Origin: Verrucomicrobiota bacterium
GTDB taxonomy: Bacteria; Verrucomicrobiota; Verrucomicrobiia; CAIQCK01
Assembly (NCBI GenBank): GCA_026397915.1
Contig: JAPLTX010000008.1
Span: 124,001-188,000 of the forward strand
Direction: 5' to 3'
DNA: 64,000 bases
Made by a program: the position numbers and the translations under genes. Shown here one piece after another: positions 45,586 through 55,794 of the stretch (position 1 is the first letter of the stretch; every line of letters begins with the position of its first letter). The notes beneath the pieces were generated by a model, which was not told where the DNA came from, did not search any database, and worked only from the letters and a program-made list of their open reading frames with translations.

Positions 45586-47601
45586 ATGACGCACAAACCT
45601 CCATCGCTTTTCGACTGGAACATCGTCGGGCCAGCCATTGTGGACTCGTTCCGCAAGCTCGACCCGCGCCTGATGATCAAGAACCCGGTGATGTTCGTGA
45701 CACAGATCGGCGCTTTGCTGACGACGGTCGCCATCTTCACGGCCACCGCTGAGCGCGGCTTCATCACGCATCTGGCTATCTGGCTCTGGTTCACGGTGCT
45801 CTTCGCCAACTTCGCCGAGGCGGTCGCCGAAGGCCGCGGCAAAGCCCAAGCCCAGGCGCTCCGGCGAACCCGCGTGAAGACCACGGCGCATCGCATCGGG
45901 TCGGGCGGACGCACCGAAGACGTGAACGCCAACGACCTCCGCAAAGGCGACATCGTGGTCGTGCGCGCAGGCGAAGTCGTCCCCGCTGACGGCGACGTGA
46001 TCGAGGGCGCGGCCACCGTGGACGAATCGGCTATCACCGGCGAGTCGGCGCCCGTCATCCGCGAGAGCGGCGGCGACCGCAGCGCCGTCACGGGCGGCAC
46101 GCGCGTGTTGTCAGACGAAATCAGAGTCCGCGTCACGATCAACCCCGGCGAGGGCTTCCTCGACCGGATGATTTCGCTAGTCGAGGGTGCGAAGCGGCAG
46201 AAGACCCCGAACGAAATCGCGCTGACGATCCTGCTCTCGGCGCTGACGCTGATTTTCCTGCTGGTCTGCGTGACGTTGAAGCCGTTCGGCATCTACTCGA
46301 ACGCCGCCTTCTCCGTGCCGGTGCTCATCGCGCTGCTGGTCTGCCTGATTCCGACGACCATCGGCGGCCTGCTCAGCGCCATCGGCATTGCCGGCATGGA
46401 CCGGCTGCTCCAGCACAACGTGTTGGCCATGAGCGGGCGCGCCGTCGAGGCGGCCGGCGACGTGGACGTGTTGCTGCTCGACAAGACCGGCACCATCACG
46501 CTCGGCAACCGTCAGGCGACGGAGTTCATCCCCGCGCCCGGCGTCAGCGAAAAGGAGTTGGCCGACGCGGCGCAACTCGCCTCGCTCGCCGACGAGACGC
46601 CCGAAGGCCGCAGCGTCGTGGTGCTCGCGAAGAAGTTCGGCATCCGCGAGCGGCAGATCCATGAGCTGCCGCTCGCGCAATTCGTGAAGTTCACCGCGCA
46701 GACGCGGATGAGCGGCGTAAACGTCAACGGCACGCAGTATCGCAAAGGCGCCGCCGACGCCATCCGGGGCTTTGTGAAAACGCCCGTGCCGGCGGCGGTC
46801 GAGGACAGCGTTCAAAAAGTCTCGCGCGCGGGCGGCACGCCGTTGCTCGTGGCCACGCGCGACCGCGTGCTTGGCCTGATTCACCTCAAAGACATCGTCA
46901 AAGGCGGTCTGCGCGAGCGGTTCAAGCGGTTACGCACGATGGGCATCAAGACCATCATGATCACCGGCGACAACCCGCTCACCGCCACAGCCATCGCCGC
47001 CGAGGCCGGCGTGGACGATTTCCTCGCCGAGGCGAAACCCGAAGACAAACTCGCGCTTATCCGCCGCGAACAGAGCGGCGGCCGCATGATTGCGATGATC
47101 GGCGATGGCACCAACGACGCGCCCGCACTGGCCCAAGCCGACGTCGGCGTGGCGATGAACACCGGCACGCAAGCCGCCAAGGAAGCCGGCAACATGGTGG
47201 ACCTCGACAGCAACCCGACGAAGCTCATCGAGGTCATCGAGATCGGCAAACAACTACTCATCACGCGCGGCTCGCTAACCACCTTCAGCATCGCCAACGA
47301 CGTGGCCAAATACTTCGCCATCATCCCGGCGATGCTCATGGGCACCTTCCCGGCCATCGCGCCGCTGAACGTTATGGCGCTGCACAGCCCGACGAGCGCG
47401 ATCCTCAGCGCGGTCATCTTCAACGCCCTCATCATCGTCGCGCTGATTCCGCTGGCGTTGCGCGGCGTGAAGTTCAACCCCATCGGCGCGGTCGCCATCC
47501 TCCAACGCAACCTGCTCATCTACGGCGCGGGCGGCGTGGTCATCCCGTTCGTCGGCATCAAGCTGATAGACATGCTGCTGACCGCCCTCAATCTGGTCTG
47601 A
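45586..47601 (+). CDS. kdpB: K+-transporting P-type ATPase catalytic subunit B
   Basis: A 671-residue P-type ATPase. D-K-T-G-T contains the phosphorylated Asp299, T-G-E-S-A-P has Ser154 (the equivalent of the inhibitory Ser162 of E. coli KdpB), and [10 protein letters not shown] is the hinge. N-terminal and C-terminal membrane segments are present. It powers K+ entry through KdpA. A normal length; no defect seen. Confidence 0.97.
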   Translation: MTHKPPSLFDWNIVGPAIVDSFRKLDPRLMIKNPVMFVTQIGALLTTVAIFTATAERGFITHLAIWLWFTVLFANFAEAVAEGRGKAQAQALRRTRVKTTAHRIGSGGRTEDVNANDLRKGDIVVVRAGEVVPADGDVIEGAATVDESAITGESAPVIRESGGDRSAVTGGTRVLSDEIRVRVTINPGEGFLDRMISLVEGAKRQKTPNEIALTILLSALTLIFLLVCVTLKPFGIYSNAAFSVPVLIALLVCLIPTTIGGLLSAIGIAGMDRLLQHNVLAMSGRAVEAAGDVDVLLLDKTGTITLGNRQATEFIPAPGVSEKELADAAQLASLADETPEGRSVVVLAKKFGIRERQIHELPLAQFVKFTAQTRMSGVNVNGTQYRKGAADAIRGFVKTPVPAAVEDSVQKVSRAGGTPLLVATRDRVLGLIHLKDIVKGGLRERFKRLRTMGIKTIMITGDNPLTATAIAAEAGVDDFLAEAKPEDKLALIRREQSGGRMIAMIGDGTNDAPALAQADVGVAMNTGTQAAKEAGNMVDLDSNPTKLIEVIEIGKQLLITRGSLTTFSIANDVAKYFAIIPAMLMGTFPAIAPLNVMALHSPTSAILSAVIFNALIIVALIPLALRGVKFNPIGAVAILQRNLLIYGAGGVVIPFVGIKLIDMLLTALNLV

Positions 47602-47605
47602 AGCC

Positions 47606-48196
47606 ATGAAAACGTTTCTCTCTGAAATCCGAAGCGCGGTGATGGTCACGCTGACGCTGGCAGCGGTCTGCTGCGGCTTGTATCCGCTGGTCGTCTTTGG
47701 TGTCTCGCAACTCTTCTTCCGTGACAAAGCCAACGGCAGCCTCATCACCGACGCGAAAGGAGCCGTGCGCGGCTCGCGGCTCATCGGCCAGCCGTTCAGC
47801 GCCGACAAGTATTTTCATCCGCGTCCATCTGCCGCCGGCAACGGATACGACGGCGCCAGTTCCGGCGGCAGCAATCTCGGCCCGACCTCGCAGAAGCTGA
47901 ACGACGCAGTCAAAGACCGCATCGCGCAGTATCGGAAGGAAAACGGTTTGAGCGAGAGCGAACCCGTGCCCGCCGACGCCGTCACCGCTTCCGGCAGCGG
48001 CCTCGACCCGCACATCAGCCCGCGTAATGCCGAACTGCAAACCCCGCGCGTCGCCAAAGCCCGCGGAGTCAGCGAAGACAAGCTGCGCGAACTCATCCGC
48101 GAAAACACCGACAATCCCGATCTGGGCTTCCTCGGCGAGTCGGGCGTCAACGTGTTGCGGCTGAACCTGGCGCTGGACCAGCCTTCAGGAAACTGA
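47606..48196 (+). CDS. kdpC: K+-transporting ATPase subunit C
   Basis: A 196-residue membrane-anchored subunit. After one N-terminal span, F-R-x-K-A-N-G-S-L-I, G-S-x-L-I-G-Q-P-F, P-R-P-S-A-A-G-N-G-Y-D, G-S-G-L-D-P-H-I-S-P and a final V-N-V-L-R-L-N-L-A-L are the KdpC signatures. It starts 4 bases after kdpB, so the two are translationally close. Confidence 0.96.
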   Translation: MKTFLSEIRSAVMVTLTLAAVCCGLYPLVVFGVSQLFFRDKANGSLITDAKGAVRGSRLIGQPFSADKYFHPRPSAAGNGYDGASSGGSNLGPTSQKLNDAVKDRIAQYRKENGLSESEPVPADAVTASGSGLDPHISPRNAELQTPRVAKARGVSEDKLRELIRENTDNPDLGFLGESGVNVLRLNLALDQPSGN

Positions 48197-48205
48197 GGTG
48201 GCGTC

Positions 48206-48802
48206 ATGCCATACGTGTTGGAAACCGATCCAATGGAAACGAAGAGAACGCCGACGAAACTCGGCGGGCGACTCTCGACGAAGGGGGCTGAGCCAGAACT
48301 TTGGCTCCAGCGAATCCTGGTGCCAGTGGACTTCTGCGCCGCCTCGGCCGTCGCGTTGCGATACGCCGCCGCACTGGCCAAAGGCCGTGGCGCGGTCATT
48401 ACCGTGCTTCACGTGCTGCAGCTCAGCATCGCCGGCGAGGAACGCGGCATTCCGCGGACGCAGCTTCTCAACGAGATGTGCGAGGAAACCGAGAAGCGTC
48501 TTCACGAGCTTGTTGAGTCAGTCTGCGGACGGGAGGTTGCCTGCGAGTGTGTTTTGAAAGTCGGAAAGCCAAGCGATGAAATCGTCGGCGTCGCCAGGGA
48601 AAAGGCCGCGGACCTGATGGTTCTGCCTGCCAACGAGCACGTCGGCCTCTTGCGCTGGCTGCGGCCACACACCGCCGGGCGCGTCCTCCGTAACGCCCCG
48701 TGTCCGGTCCTGGTGGTGCGCGCGACGCAGCAGCCATTTGTCTGGCACTTGCGGCACAGGGAGCACGGCGACGGGTTTATTGGTGATTCTCGCGGGGGAT
48801 AG
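48206..48802 (+). CDS. Universal stress protein, located between kdpC and kdpD
   Basis: A 198-residue protein with a USP core from about residue 35: I-L-V-P-V-D-F-C-A-A-S and later N-A-P-C-P-V-L-V-V-R. The nucleotide-binding G-x2-G-x9-G-S/T of ATP-binding USPs is degenerate here (A-N-E-H-V-G and then P-H-T), so ATP binding is doubtful. KdpD also contains a USP-like domain, so this stand-alone copy could act in the same signalling circuit. It is 9 bases after kdpC and 15 before kdpD. ATG 48233 would be another possible start. Confidence 0.85.
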   Translation: MPYVLETDPMETKRTPTKLGGRLSTKGAEPELWLQRILVPVDFCAASAVALRYAAALAKGRGAVITVLHVLQLSIAGEERGIPRTQLLNEMCEETEKRLHELVESVCGREVACECVLKVGKPSDEIVGVAREKAADLMVLPANEHVGLLRWLRPHTAGRVLRNAPCPVLVVRATQQPFVWHLRHREHGDGFIGDSRGG

Positions 48803-48817
48803 GCATAAACTGATGGC

Positions 48818-51493
48818 ATGAGCGAGGAGTCACGGCCCAATCCGGACGCGCTGCTCGCGGAGATTCAGCGCGAGGAGAAGGCGGCCAAGCGCGGACGGCT
48901 GAAAATCTTTTTCGGCATGTGCCCGGGCGTCGGCAAGACCTACGCCATGCTCGAAGCCGCGCGACAGCGCAAGGCCGAGGGCGTGGACGTGGTCATCGGC
49001 GTTGTCGAGACGCATGGGCGCGCGGAGACGGAGGCATTGCTGGCCGGGTTGGAGGCGGTCCCACGAAAGAAGCTGGAGTATCGTGGCATCACACTCGGCG
49101 AGATGGACATTGACGCACTGCTGGCGCGCCGGCCGCCGCTCGCGTTGGTGGACGAACTGGCCCACACGAACGCACCCGGCAGCCGCCACCCGAAACGTTA
49201 CCAGGACGTGCTGGAGCTGCTCGACGCGGGCATTGACGTTTACACGACGCTCAACGTCCAGCACCTCGAAAGCCGCTTTGACGTCGTCCGCCAGTTCACC
49301 GGCATCACGGTGCAGGAGACGGTGCCGGACTCGATGGTGGACCAGGCCGACGAGATCGAACTGGTGGACCTGACACCGGAGCAACTGCGCAAGCGGCTGG
49401 CCGATGGCAAGGTTTACATGGGCGCGCGCGCGGCGACGGCGGCGGAGAATTTTTTTCGTGAGGAAAACCTGACGGCGCTGCGCGAGATGGCGCTGCGTTA
49501 CACCGCCGAGCGCGTGGATCAGGAGCTGCGCGATGTAATGCGCGCACGGCGGATCGGCGGACGCTGGACTTCCGCTCAACGGCTGGCGGTCGGCATAGGG
49601 CCGAGTCCGTATTCCGCGCCGCTGATCCGCTGGACGCGACGGATCGCGGCGGCGATGGATGCGCCGTGGGTGGCGGTTTACGTCGAGACATCGCACCCGC
49701 TTAGCGAGGAGGAGAAGACGCGGTTGACGAAGAACCTCTCGCTGGCGCGGCAGTTGGGCGCGGAGGTGGTGATGACAACGGGCGACGACGTGGCCGAGGC
49801 GCTGCTGGAGGCGGCGCGCGAGCAGCACGTCACGCAGATCGTCGTCGGCAAGCCGCTGGGCAGCCCGCTGCGCGAGTTTCTCAAGGGTGGTTCGCTGTCG
49901 AGCCGCTTGATCCGCGGCGGCGGCGATATTGACGTGCATGTCCTGTCCGGCGAAAAGACCGCGCCAGCCTCGCCGCGATGGCCGTGGGCGCAATGGATCG
50001 GCCAAGATATTTGGCGCGATTGCGCGTGGGGTGCGGGCTGGGTGGCAGTTGTCACGGCGGCCTGCTGGTTCCTGCAACGCTGGACGGGCTACTGGACGGT
50101 CTCGCTCGTTTATCTGCTGGCGGTCGTGCTCCTGGCGCTGGTGCTGAACCGATGGGCATCGCTGCTCGCGGCGGCGCTGAGCGCGCTGGCGTGGAACTAT
50201 CTTTTCATCCCGCCCGTCTTCACTTTCCGCATCGCGACCGTGCATGACGCGATGATGTTCGCGACGTATTTCATTGTCGCGGTCCTGATGGGCCACATCA
50301 CGCACCGGCTGCACACGCGCGAGCTGGCGGAACGCAAACGCCGTCAACGCACGGTGGCGTTGAACCGGCTGCTGGAAAGCACGGCCACCAGCACATTGCT
50401 TGAGGAGGGCCTCCGTCGCGCTGTTGCGGAACTGGACGCGTTGTTTCAGACACGGAGTGTGATCTTTTTGGCCGACCCGGATGGAAAGCTGAAAACCACG
50501 GCGCATCCGGCGAGCACGTTCCAGCCGAACGAAAAGCAGATCGGCGTGGCGAGCTGGACGTTTGAACGCGAACAGATCGCCGGTCGGTTCACGGACACGC
50601 TGCCGGACGCCACGTCCATCTACTTCCCGCTGCAAACCTCCAAGAGCAAACTCGGCGTGCTCGGCGTCAACATGGAGCAGCGCAAAACGCTGACGCTCGA
50701 CGAGCGCGAGTTGCTGGAGACCTTCGCCGCCCAGATTGCCGCGCTCATCGAGCGGCATCGGCTGATGGAAAGCGCCGCGCTGGCCCGGCTCACCGAAGAA
50801 TCCGAGCGCCTCTACCGCACGCTGCTCGACTCAGTGTCGCACGAGTTGAAGACGCCGCTGGCGATCATCGAGACGGCCACCGAGGGAATGATTGGCCAGT
50901 GCCAGGACGCGCTGCCGCCGCAGGGCAGGATGTTCCTCGAAGAAATCCGCCGGGCGAACAACCGCCTCCGCATCACCGTCAGCAACTTGCTCGACATGAC
51001 GCGCATCGAGACGGGCCGGCTGCCGTTGAACCCGGAGTGGTTCGACGTTGCCGACCTGTTCCAGTCCGCCGGCGAGCGCGTCAAGAACGAGGTTGCGTCG
51101 GAGCGCATCCAGATTTCGGTTCCCGCCGACATGCCGCGCGTTCGGCTGGATTTCCTGATGATGGAACAGGCGCTGGCCAACCTGCTGACCAACGCTGCCG
51201 CCTATAGTCCCGCCGGCTCGCCCATCCGCATGTCGGCGCAGTTGAACGACGGCACGCTGGTGTTGCGCGTCACCGACCACGGGATCGGCTTGGAGCCGGG
51301 CGAGGAGAATAAGGTGTTTCAGAAATTCTATCGCGGTGCCAAGTCCAAAGCCGGCGGCACCGGCCTGGGCCTTTCCATCGTGCAAGGCTTCGTCCGCGCG
51401 CACCGCGGCGAAGTATCGGCGGAGAACAACCCGGCCGGCGGCGCGACGTTCACCATCCGCCTGCCCGTGGAGACCAGCAAACAACCGTTATGA
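48818..51493 (+). CDS. kdpD: Osmosensitive K+ channel histidine kinase KdpD
   Basis: A sensor kinase of 891 residues. The N-terminal KdpD domain has Walker A G-M-C-P-G-V-G-K-T (33-41) and D-E-L-A-H-T-N; a USP-like domain follows at about 250-380, four membrane spans (L-V-Y-L-L-A-V-V-L-L and W-N-Y-L-F-I-P-P) at about 400-500, a GAF-like region, then S-V-S-H-E-L-K-T-P (His675) and an ATPase domain. It senses K+ limitation or osmotic stress and phosphorylates KdpE. Its stop overlaps the kdpE start by four bases. Confidence 0.96.
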   Translation: MSEESRPNPDALLAEIQREEKAAKRGRLKIFFGMCPGVGKTYAMLEAARQRKAEGVDVVIGVVETHGRAETEALLAGLEAVPRKKLEYRGITLGEMDIDALLARRPPLALVDELAHTNAPGSRHPKRYQDVLELLDAGIDVYTTLNVQHLESRFDVVRQFTGITVQETVPDSMVDQADEIELVDLTPEQLRKRLADGKVYMGARAATAAENFFREENLTALREMALRYTAERVDQELRDVMRARRIGGRWTSAQRLAVGIGPSPYSAPLIRWTRRIAAAMDAPWVAVYVETSHPLSEEEKTRLTKNLSLARQLGAEVVMTTGDDVAEALLEAAREQHVTQIVVGKPLGSPLREFLKGGSLSSRLIRGGGDIDVHVLSGEKTAPASPRWPWAQWIGQDIWRDCAWGAGWVAVVTAACWFLQRWTGYWTVSLVYLLAVVLLALVLNRWASLLAAALSALAWNYLFIPPVFTFRIATVHDAMMFATYFIVAVLMGHITHRLHTRELAERKRRQRTVALNRLLESTATSTLLEEGLRRAVAELDALFQTRSVIFLADPDGKLKTTAHPASTFQPNEKQIGVASWTFEREQIAGRFTDTLPDATSIYFPLQTSKSKLGVLGVNMEQRKTLTLDERELLETFAAQIAALIERHRLMESAALARLTEESERLYRTLLDSVSHELKTPLAIIETATEGMIGQCQDALPPQGRMFLEEIRRANNRLRITVSNLLDMTRIETGRLPLNPEWFDVADLFQSAGERVKNEVASERIQISVPADMPRVRLDFLMMEQALANLLTNAAAYSPAGSPIRMSAQLNDGTLVLRVTDHGIGLEPGEENKVFQKFYRGAKSKAGGTGLGLSIVQGFVRAHRGEVSAENNPAGGATFTIRLPVETSKQPL

Positions 51494-52167
51494 AGCCGAC
51501 CGTGTTGATCATTGACGACGAGCGCGCCATTCGCCGGCTGCTGCGCGCGGCGCTGGAGCCGCACTATCAGGTCTGCGAGGCGGAGAACGGCCAGTTTGGT
51601 TTGCAGGAAGCGGTTGCGCGCCGCCCTGACGCAGTCATCCTCGATCTCGGCCTTCCCGACATGGACGGCGTGGCGGTGCTGAAGCGCTTGCGTGAATGGA
51701 GCCAGACGCCGGTGCTCGTGCTTTCCGTGCGCGACCGCGAAGCCGACAAGGTTGCCGCGCTGGACAACGGCGCGGACGATTACCTGACCAAACCATTCGG
51801 CACCGCCGAACTGCTAGCGCGGCTGCGCGTCATCCAGCGCCGCGCGCCCGGCGGCGTCGAGGAACCGGTCCACGTCGCCGGCCCGCTGCAAGTGGACCTC
51901 GCCGCCCATCAAGTCAAGGTTCACGGCCGCGAAGTCAGCCTCACGGCAACGGAGTTCGCTCTGTTGCGCGTGCTCGTCCAGCACGCCGGCAAGGTTGTCA
52001 CGCACAAGCATCTGCTCCGCACCGTCTGGGGACCGAACGCCGAGGAACAGTCGCAATACCTGCGCGTTTATTTCACCCACCTGCGCAAGAAGCTGGAGAC
52101 GGAAGCCACCGGCAAACTCATCCTAAACGAACCCGGCATCGGTTATCGCCTGCTCGCGGCGGACTGA
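51490..52167 (+). CDS. kdpE: KdpE response regulator (OmpR family)
   Basis: A 225-residue response regulator with receiver domain (D-D-E, phosphorylated Asp52 in I-L-D-L-G-L-P-D, T-K-P-F) and an OmpR-type winged helix ending I-G-Y-R-L-L. It activates kdp transcription; the possible binding repeats are at 43510-43537. It overlaps kdpD by ATGA, so kinase and regulator are made together. It is the last gene of the kdp operon, and the next gene starts 73 bases on. Confidence 0.96.
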   Translation: MKPTVLIIDDERAIRRLLRAALEPHYQVCEAENGQFGLQEAVARRPDAVILDLGLPDMDGVAVLKRLREWSQTPVLVLSVRDREADKVAALDNGADDYLTKPFGTAELLARLRVIQRRAPGGVEEPVHVAGPLQVDLAAHQVKVHGREVSLTATEFALLRVLVQHAGKVVTHKHLLRTVWGPNAEEQSQYLRVYFTHLRKKLETEATGKLILNEPGIGYRLLAAD

Positions 52168-52240
52168 ACCGGCGTATCGGCTCCAGGGAAGAATCGCAAA
52201 ACAACTTGCCTTCGCAGCGAAACGGCGGCCAACTCTTTGT

Positions 52241-54613
52241 ATGAACTTGTTGCTGCTGCTGCGCGGAATTCTCCTTCTCGCTTGCGCCGTCTCGGTCGCC
52301 GCCGCGCTGCCGCAGGTGAAGAATCGCGCGCCGAAGCCGGATGAGGTTGGCTACCGCCCCGCCGACGGAGCCGCGGTGCGGTTGAATCCACCTTCGTTCA
52401 TCTGGCTGCATGAGTCCGACGCGCAGACCTACGCCATTCAATGGGCACGGAAGAAGGACTTCAGCGACGCGCAGTCGGCAAGCGGCTTCCAGTGGAACAC
52501 CTACACGCACAACGCGCCGCTCACGCCGGGGACATATTACTGGCGCTACCGCTTCACAACGAAGAAAGGCGACGTCTCCAACTGGAGCGCGACGCGCTCG
52601 GTGGTCGTGCCGGCCGACGCGGTGGCGTTTCCGATGCCGACGCGCGCCGAGCAGAAGCAGCGCGTGTCGCAGGGCCATCCGCGGTTGTTCATGCGACCGG
52701 AGGATTTGCTGCGGCTGCGCGAACTGGCGCGCGGTAAGGAGGCGAAGGATTTTGCGAAGCTCGTCGCCGACGCCGACCGCTACATCAAGGCCGGGCCGAC
52801 GCCAGAGCCGACGGAGATGGGTTCGGCGCGCGACAAGGAAAACGACGCGGCGGTGAAGTTCTGGTGGCCAAACCGCGAGACCGCCGAGAAAGCCTGCAAC
52901 GAGGCGCAGATCATCGCGTTCGTCTATCTCATCACGCAGGAGAAGAAATACGGCGAGGCGGCGCGCAAGTGGGTGATGCATCTCGCGTCGTGGAATCCTG
53001 ACGGGCCGACGAACTTCAAGCTCAACTGCGAAGCGGGCAAGGTCATGCTCCACCGGCCCTCGCGCGCCTACGATTGGGCCTACGATGCGCTGACGCCGGA
53101 GGATCGCGCGAAGTTTCAAGCCGTGATGACGCGGCGCGCCCACGATGCGTGGGAGAGCGGCGAGATCTCGCGCGGCACAGGCCATTTGAACAAGCCGTTC
53201 AACAGCCACGGCAACCGCATCTGGCACAAGCTCGCCGAGACGGCCATCGCGTTGCTCGGCGACGTGCTGGAAGCGGAGATGTGGCTCGATTACGCCGTGA
53301 ACAAGTTCTACTCCTGCTACCCGGTCTGGTCCGATGACGACGGCGGCTGGCACGAAGGCGTCAGTTATTGGGCCGGCTACCAGAGCAAAGCCGTCTGGTG
53401 GTTGCAGGTCGCGCAGTCGGCGCTCGGCATTGACGGGCTGAAGAAACCGTTCTTCGCGCAGGTCGGCGATTACCCGCTATACATCGCCCCGCCCGGCTCG
53501 CCGAACTCCGGCTTCGGCGATCTTGCGTATCGTCCACCGTCGAGCGGCATCGGCGGATTCATGGAGTATCACATCCGCGTGAAGGGCAGCCAGCCCGACG
53601 GCGGCCACGCGACGTATTGGCGCTGGTGGACAGAGACATGGCGGATGAAAGGCGAGGGCGGCTGGCTTGGCTTCCTCTATGAAGCCAACCTGCCGCCGCT
53701 GCCCGCCGCGAAACCGCCAACCGATCTGCCGCAGTCGAAGATTTTCCACGGCATCGGCATCGCCAGCCTGCACACGACGCTGCTCGACGCCCGCGACGAC
53801 GTGCACTTCCTGATGAAGTCGTCGCCGTTTGGCACGCAGAGCCACGGCCACAACCCGCACAACACGTTTCAACTGAATGCCTACGGCGAAGCCCTGCTGA
53901 CCACGTGCGTCTATCGCGACCTCCACGGCAGCAAGTTCCACTACAACTGGGTCCACAGCACCGTCGCGCACAACGGCGTGCTGGTGAATGGCGAGGGCCA
54001 GATCAAACACACCGCCGCGCCGCACGGCCGCATCGCCGACGAGCGGCTCACGCCGGCGTGGGATTACATCGTCGGCGACGCCACCGACGCCTACGGCGGC
54101 CGGCTGAAACGCTTCCGCCGCAACGTCGCGTTCGTCAAAGGCGACGCGCCGTTCATCGTCATCTACGACGACCTCGTCGCCGCGCAGCCCAGCACGTTCC
54201 AGTTTATGCTGCACTCGTTGAAGACGTTCGACGTGGACGACAAGGCCGCGCAACTCTCCGTAGAGCAGCCGAAGGCCGGCGTCACCGTGCGTTACCTCTC
54301 GCCCGCGCCGCTCGCGTTCCGCCAGTGGGACGGTTTCGAGCCGAAGCCGAAGAAGCCCTTCCCGAACCAATGGCACGTCGAAGCCGGCACGCAGGACAAG
54401 CGCGACGCCCTTGGCATGCTCACCATCATCGTTCCCTATCGCACCGGCCAGCGCGCCGACTGGAAAGCCGAGCGCCTCGAAACCGCCACCGCCATCGGCG
54501 CCCGCGTGACCCTCGGCGGCAAGACCACGCTCATCGGCTTCAACAAGGCTGCGGCGGGAACTCAAGCGACGCTGGCAGGAGCGGGCTTCGATGGGCCTGT
54601 ATTGGTGCGGTGA
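52241..54613 (+). CDS. Secreted heparinase II/III-like protein with DUF4962
   Basis: A 790-residue protein with signal peptide (L-L-L-L-L-R-G-I-L-L-L-A-C). Residues 25-125 resemble a DUF4962 module, with an Ig-like strand pattern (Y-Y-W-R-Y-R-F). A helical toroid follows (R-L-F-M-R-P-E-D-L-L-R-L), then a beta-sandwich with S-H-G-H-N-P-H-N-T-F-Q, the usual heparinase II/III His motif. It probably cuts an acidic or sulfated glycan by beta-elimination; which one is not known. It is the first gene after kdp and has no visible ribosome site. Confidence 0.82.
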   Translation: MNLLLLLRGILLLACAVSVAAALPQVKNRAPKPDEVGYRPADGAAVRLNPPSFIWLHESDAQTYAIQWARKKDFSDAQSASGFQWNTYTHNAPLTPGTYYWRYRFTTKKGDVSNWSATRSVVVPADAVAFPMPTRAEQKQRVSQGHPRLFMRPEDLLRLRELARGKEAKDFAKLVADADRYIKAGPTPEPTEMGSARDKENDAAVKFWWPNRETAEKACNEAQIIAFVYLITQEKKYGEAARKWVMHLASWNPDGPTNFKLNCEAGKVMLHRPSRAYDWAYDALTPEDRAKFQAVMTRRAHDAWESGEISRGTGHLNKPFNSHGNRIWHKLAETAIALLGDVLEAEMWLDYAVNKFYSCYPVWSDDDGGWHEGVSYWAGYQSKAVWWLQVAQSALGIDGLKKPFFAQVGDYPLYIAPPGSPNSGFGDLAYRPPSSGIGGFMEYHIRVKGSQPDGGHATYWRWWTETWRMKGEGGWLGFLYEANLPPLPAAKPPTDLPQSKIFHGIGIASLHTTLLDARDDVHFLMKSSPFGTQSHGHNPHNTFQLNAYGEALLTTCVYRDLHGSKFHYNWVHSTVAHNGVLVNGEGQIKHTAAPHGRIADERLTPAWDYIVGDATDAYGGRLKRFRRNVAFVKGDAPFIVIYDDLVAAQPSTFQFMLHSLKTFDVDDKAAQLSVEQPKAGVTVRYLSPAPLAFRQWDGFEPKPKKPFPNQWHVEAGTQDKRDALGMLTIIVPYRTGQRADWKAERLETATAIGARVTLGGKTTLIGFNKAAAGTQATLAGAGFDGPVLVR

Positions 54614-54752
54614 CCAATGCGAGCTTGTGGCCTAGGTCGAAGTTTTGTGAATTCAGCTGGCGACGGCCGACGAGCTGGCCGTGGAGAATTTTCTACGGAT
54701 TGCCATCCACTTACGTGTTTACGTTCGCACCGCGCGAGGCGTTGGCTCGCGG

Positions 54753-55682
54753 TTATTGCTCAAGTTGCAGGCGTTTCTGGACGACCATGCCCGCTACAAA
54801 GCTCTGGTATCGAATTTCCTCAATTTCTTGAATCCGCTGCTGTTCCCACTTTCGACAAGTCTCAGTCGTCAGGACATCTCGTATTGTAGGCATGAGTTGA
54901 TTCAGATGAACTAGGAACGAGGCAAGGTCTGAAGCGGAATAACGAATCGTCGGTATTTTGTCTGTTCCAATCAGCCCGTCCAACTGGACGGCTTTATCAG
55001 CAATAAGCAAGGTTGGTTTCTTTGCCATGAAACTGAAAGCCACTTCGTTTTGCAGCCACGACAATGTCCGGAAAAGGTTTGGCATTGAACTGACATCGCG
55101 AGGTGTGGCGATGGCAAAAACGCAATCAGCTTTCGCGATCTCTTCGACAATTCTGTCGGGAACGCGTCCTTCGCATCTTTCGATCTCGTTGATTCCGACT
55201 GTGTGAGTGTCGAACCCCCATCGTTGAATCTGCGATACGATCGCGTCCACGATGGGACGGTCAACGTCGTGGTTGCTTCGACTAATGAAAGCTCGGAAAC
55301 GGCGCGCGTGGATAATGTAAAATGGTTCACCTCGGTCTGGATTGATCAGCCCTAAGTTGACCCAATTGGCCGATTGGGGATTCCAAATCCACGTGTCGAT
55401 GGAAATCCTTGCCTCATATTGGCTCTCTTGCACATCAGGAATTGGGAGTTGCCATGCTGGCACCGAAACGAAACAGTCGGGTGGAATTGAAGTGTTGAGC
55501 GGCTTCACACCAGGCTGACTCTGTGGATAACAACTGAACTTCCAGTGACAGTTACCCACGAAAATAGGGAATTTGGTAGCATTCTTGACTACTGCGTTGG
55601 CAAAGAGCGATTCGCCGGGGTAGGCAACTATACGATCAAATACCGTTTGCAGGAGCCAGACGGGTTGTGATGCCTCGGTCAT
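54753..55682 (-). CDS. TIR-domain protein with N-terminal beta domain, lower-GC gene
   Basis: A 309-residue protein. Residues 1-125 look like a beta-sandwich (no family recognised). Residues 129-250 resemble a TIR domain: F-R-A-F-I-S-R-S starts strand A, R-I-V-E-E-I-A-K-A-D-C-V-F-A-I-A-T-P follows, and S-W-L-Q-N-E-V-A puts Glu213 where the catalytic Glu of NADase TIRs lies, before K-K-P-T-L-L-I-A. A C-terminal helical tail follows. Lines I counted in this gene are near 48-53 % GC, below the neighbours. No partner defence gene sits beside it. TIR proteins of this kind often degrade NAD+ in antiphage defence, but that is inference. It could also be a nucleotide-binding receptor-type TIR. Confidence 0.6.
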   Translation of the reverse strand: MTEASQPVWLLQTVFDRIVAYPGESLFANAVVKNATKFPIFVGNCHWKFSCYPQSQPGVKPLNTSIPPDCFVSVPAWQLPIPDVQESQYEARISIDTWIWNPQSANWVNLGLINPDRGEPFYIIHARRFRAFISRSNHDVDRPIVDAIVSQIQRWGFDTHTVGINEIERCEGRVPDRIVEEIAKADCVFAIATPRDVSSMPNLFRTLSWLQNEVAFSFMAKKPTLLIADKAVQLDGLIGTDKIPTIRYSASDLASFLVHLNQLMPTIRDVLTTETCRKWEQQRIQEIEEIRYQSFVAGMVVQKRLQLEQ

Positions 55683-55794
55683 GTTGGTTTCTCAGTCCAC
55701 ATCGTATTCCTCGCCATCTGCTCGAAGTTGGCGGACTAAATGACTTTAAGCTGCTGTGGTAGTTTGCGGGTTGGATTTCGCAGACAGATTCATC

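Noticed and set aside
48830..50758. 642-codon open frame opposite kdpD
   Set aside because: KdpD is complete and motif-rich in the plus frame; this is its antisense shadow.
54663..54682. ACGGCC/GGCCGT hairpin after the heparinase-like gene
   Set aside because: Six pairs without a proper T tract; too weak to call a terminator.
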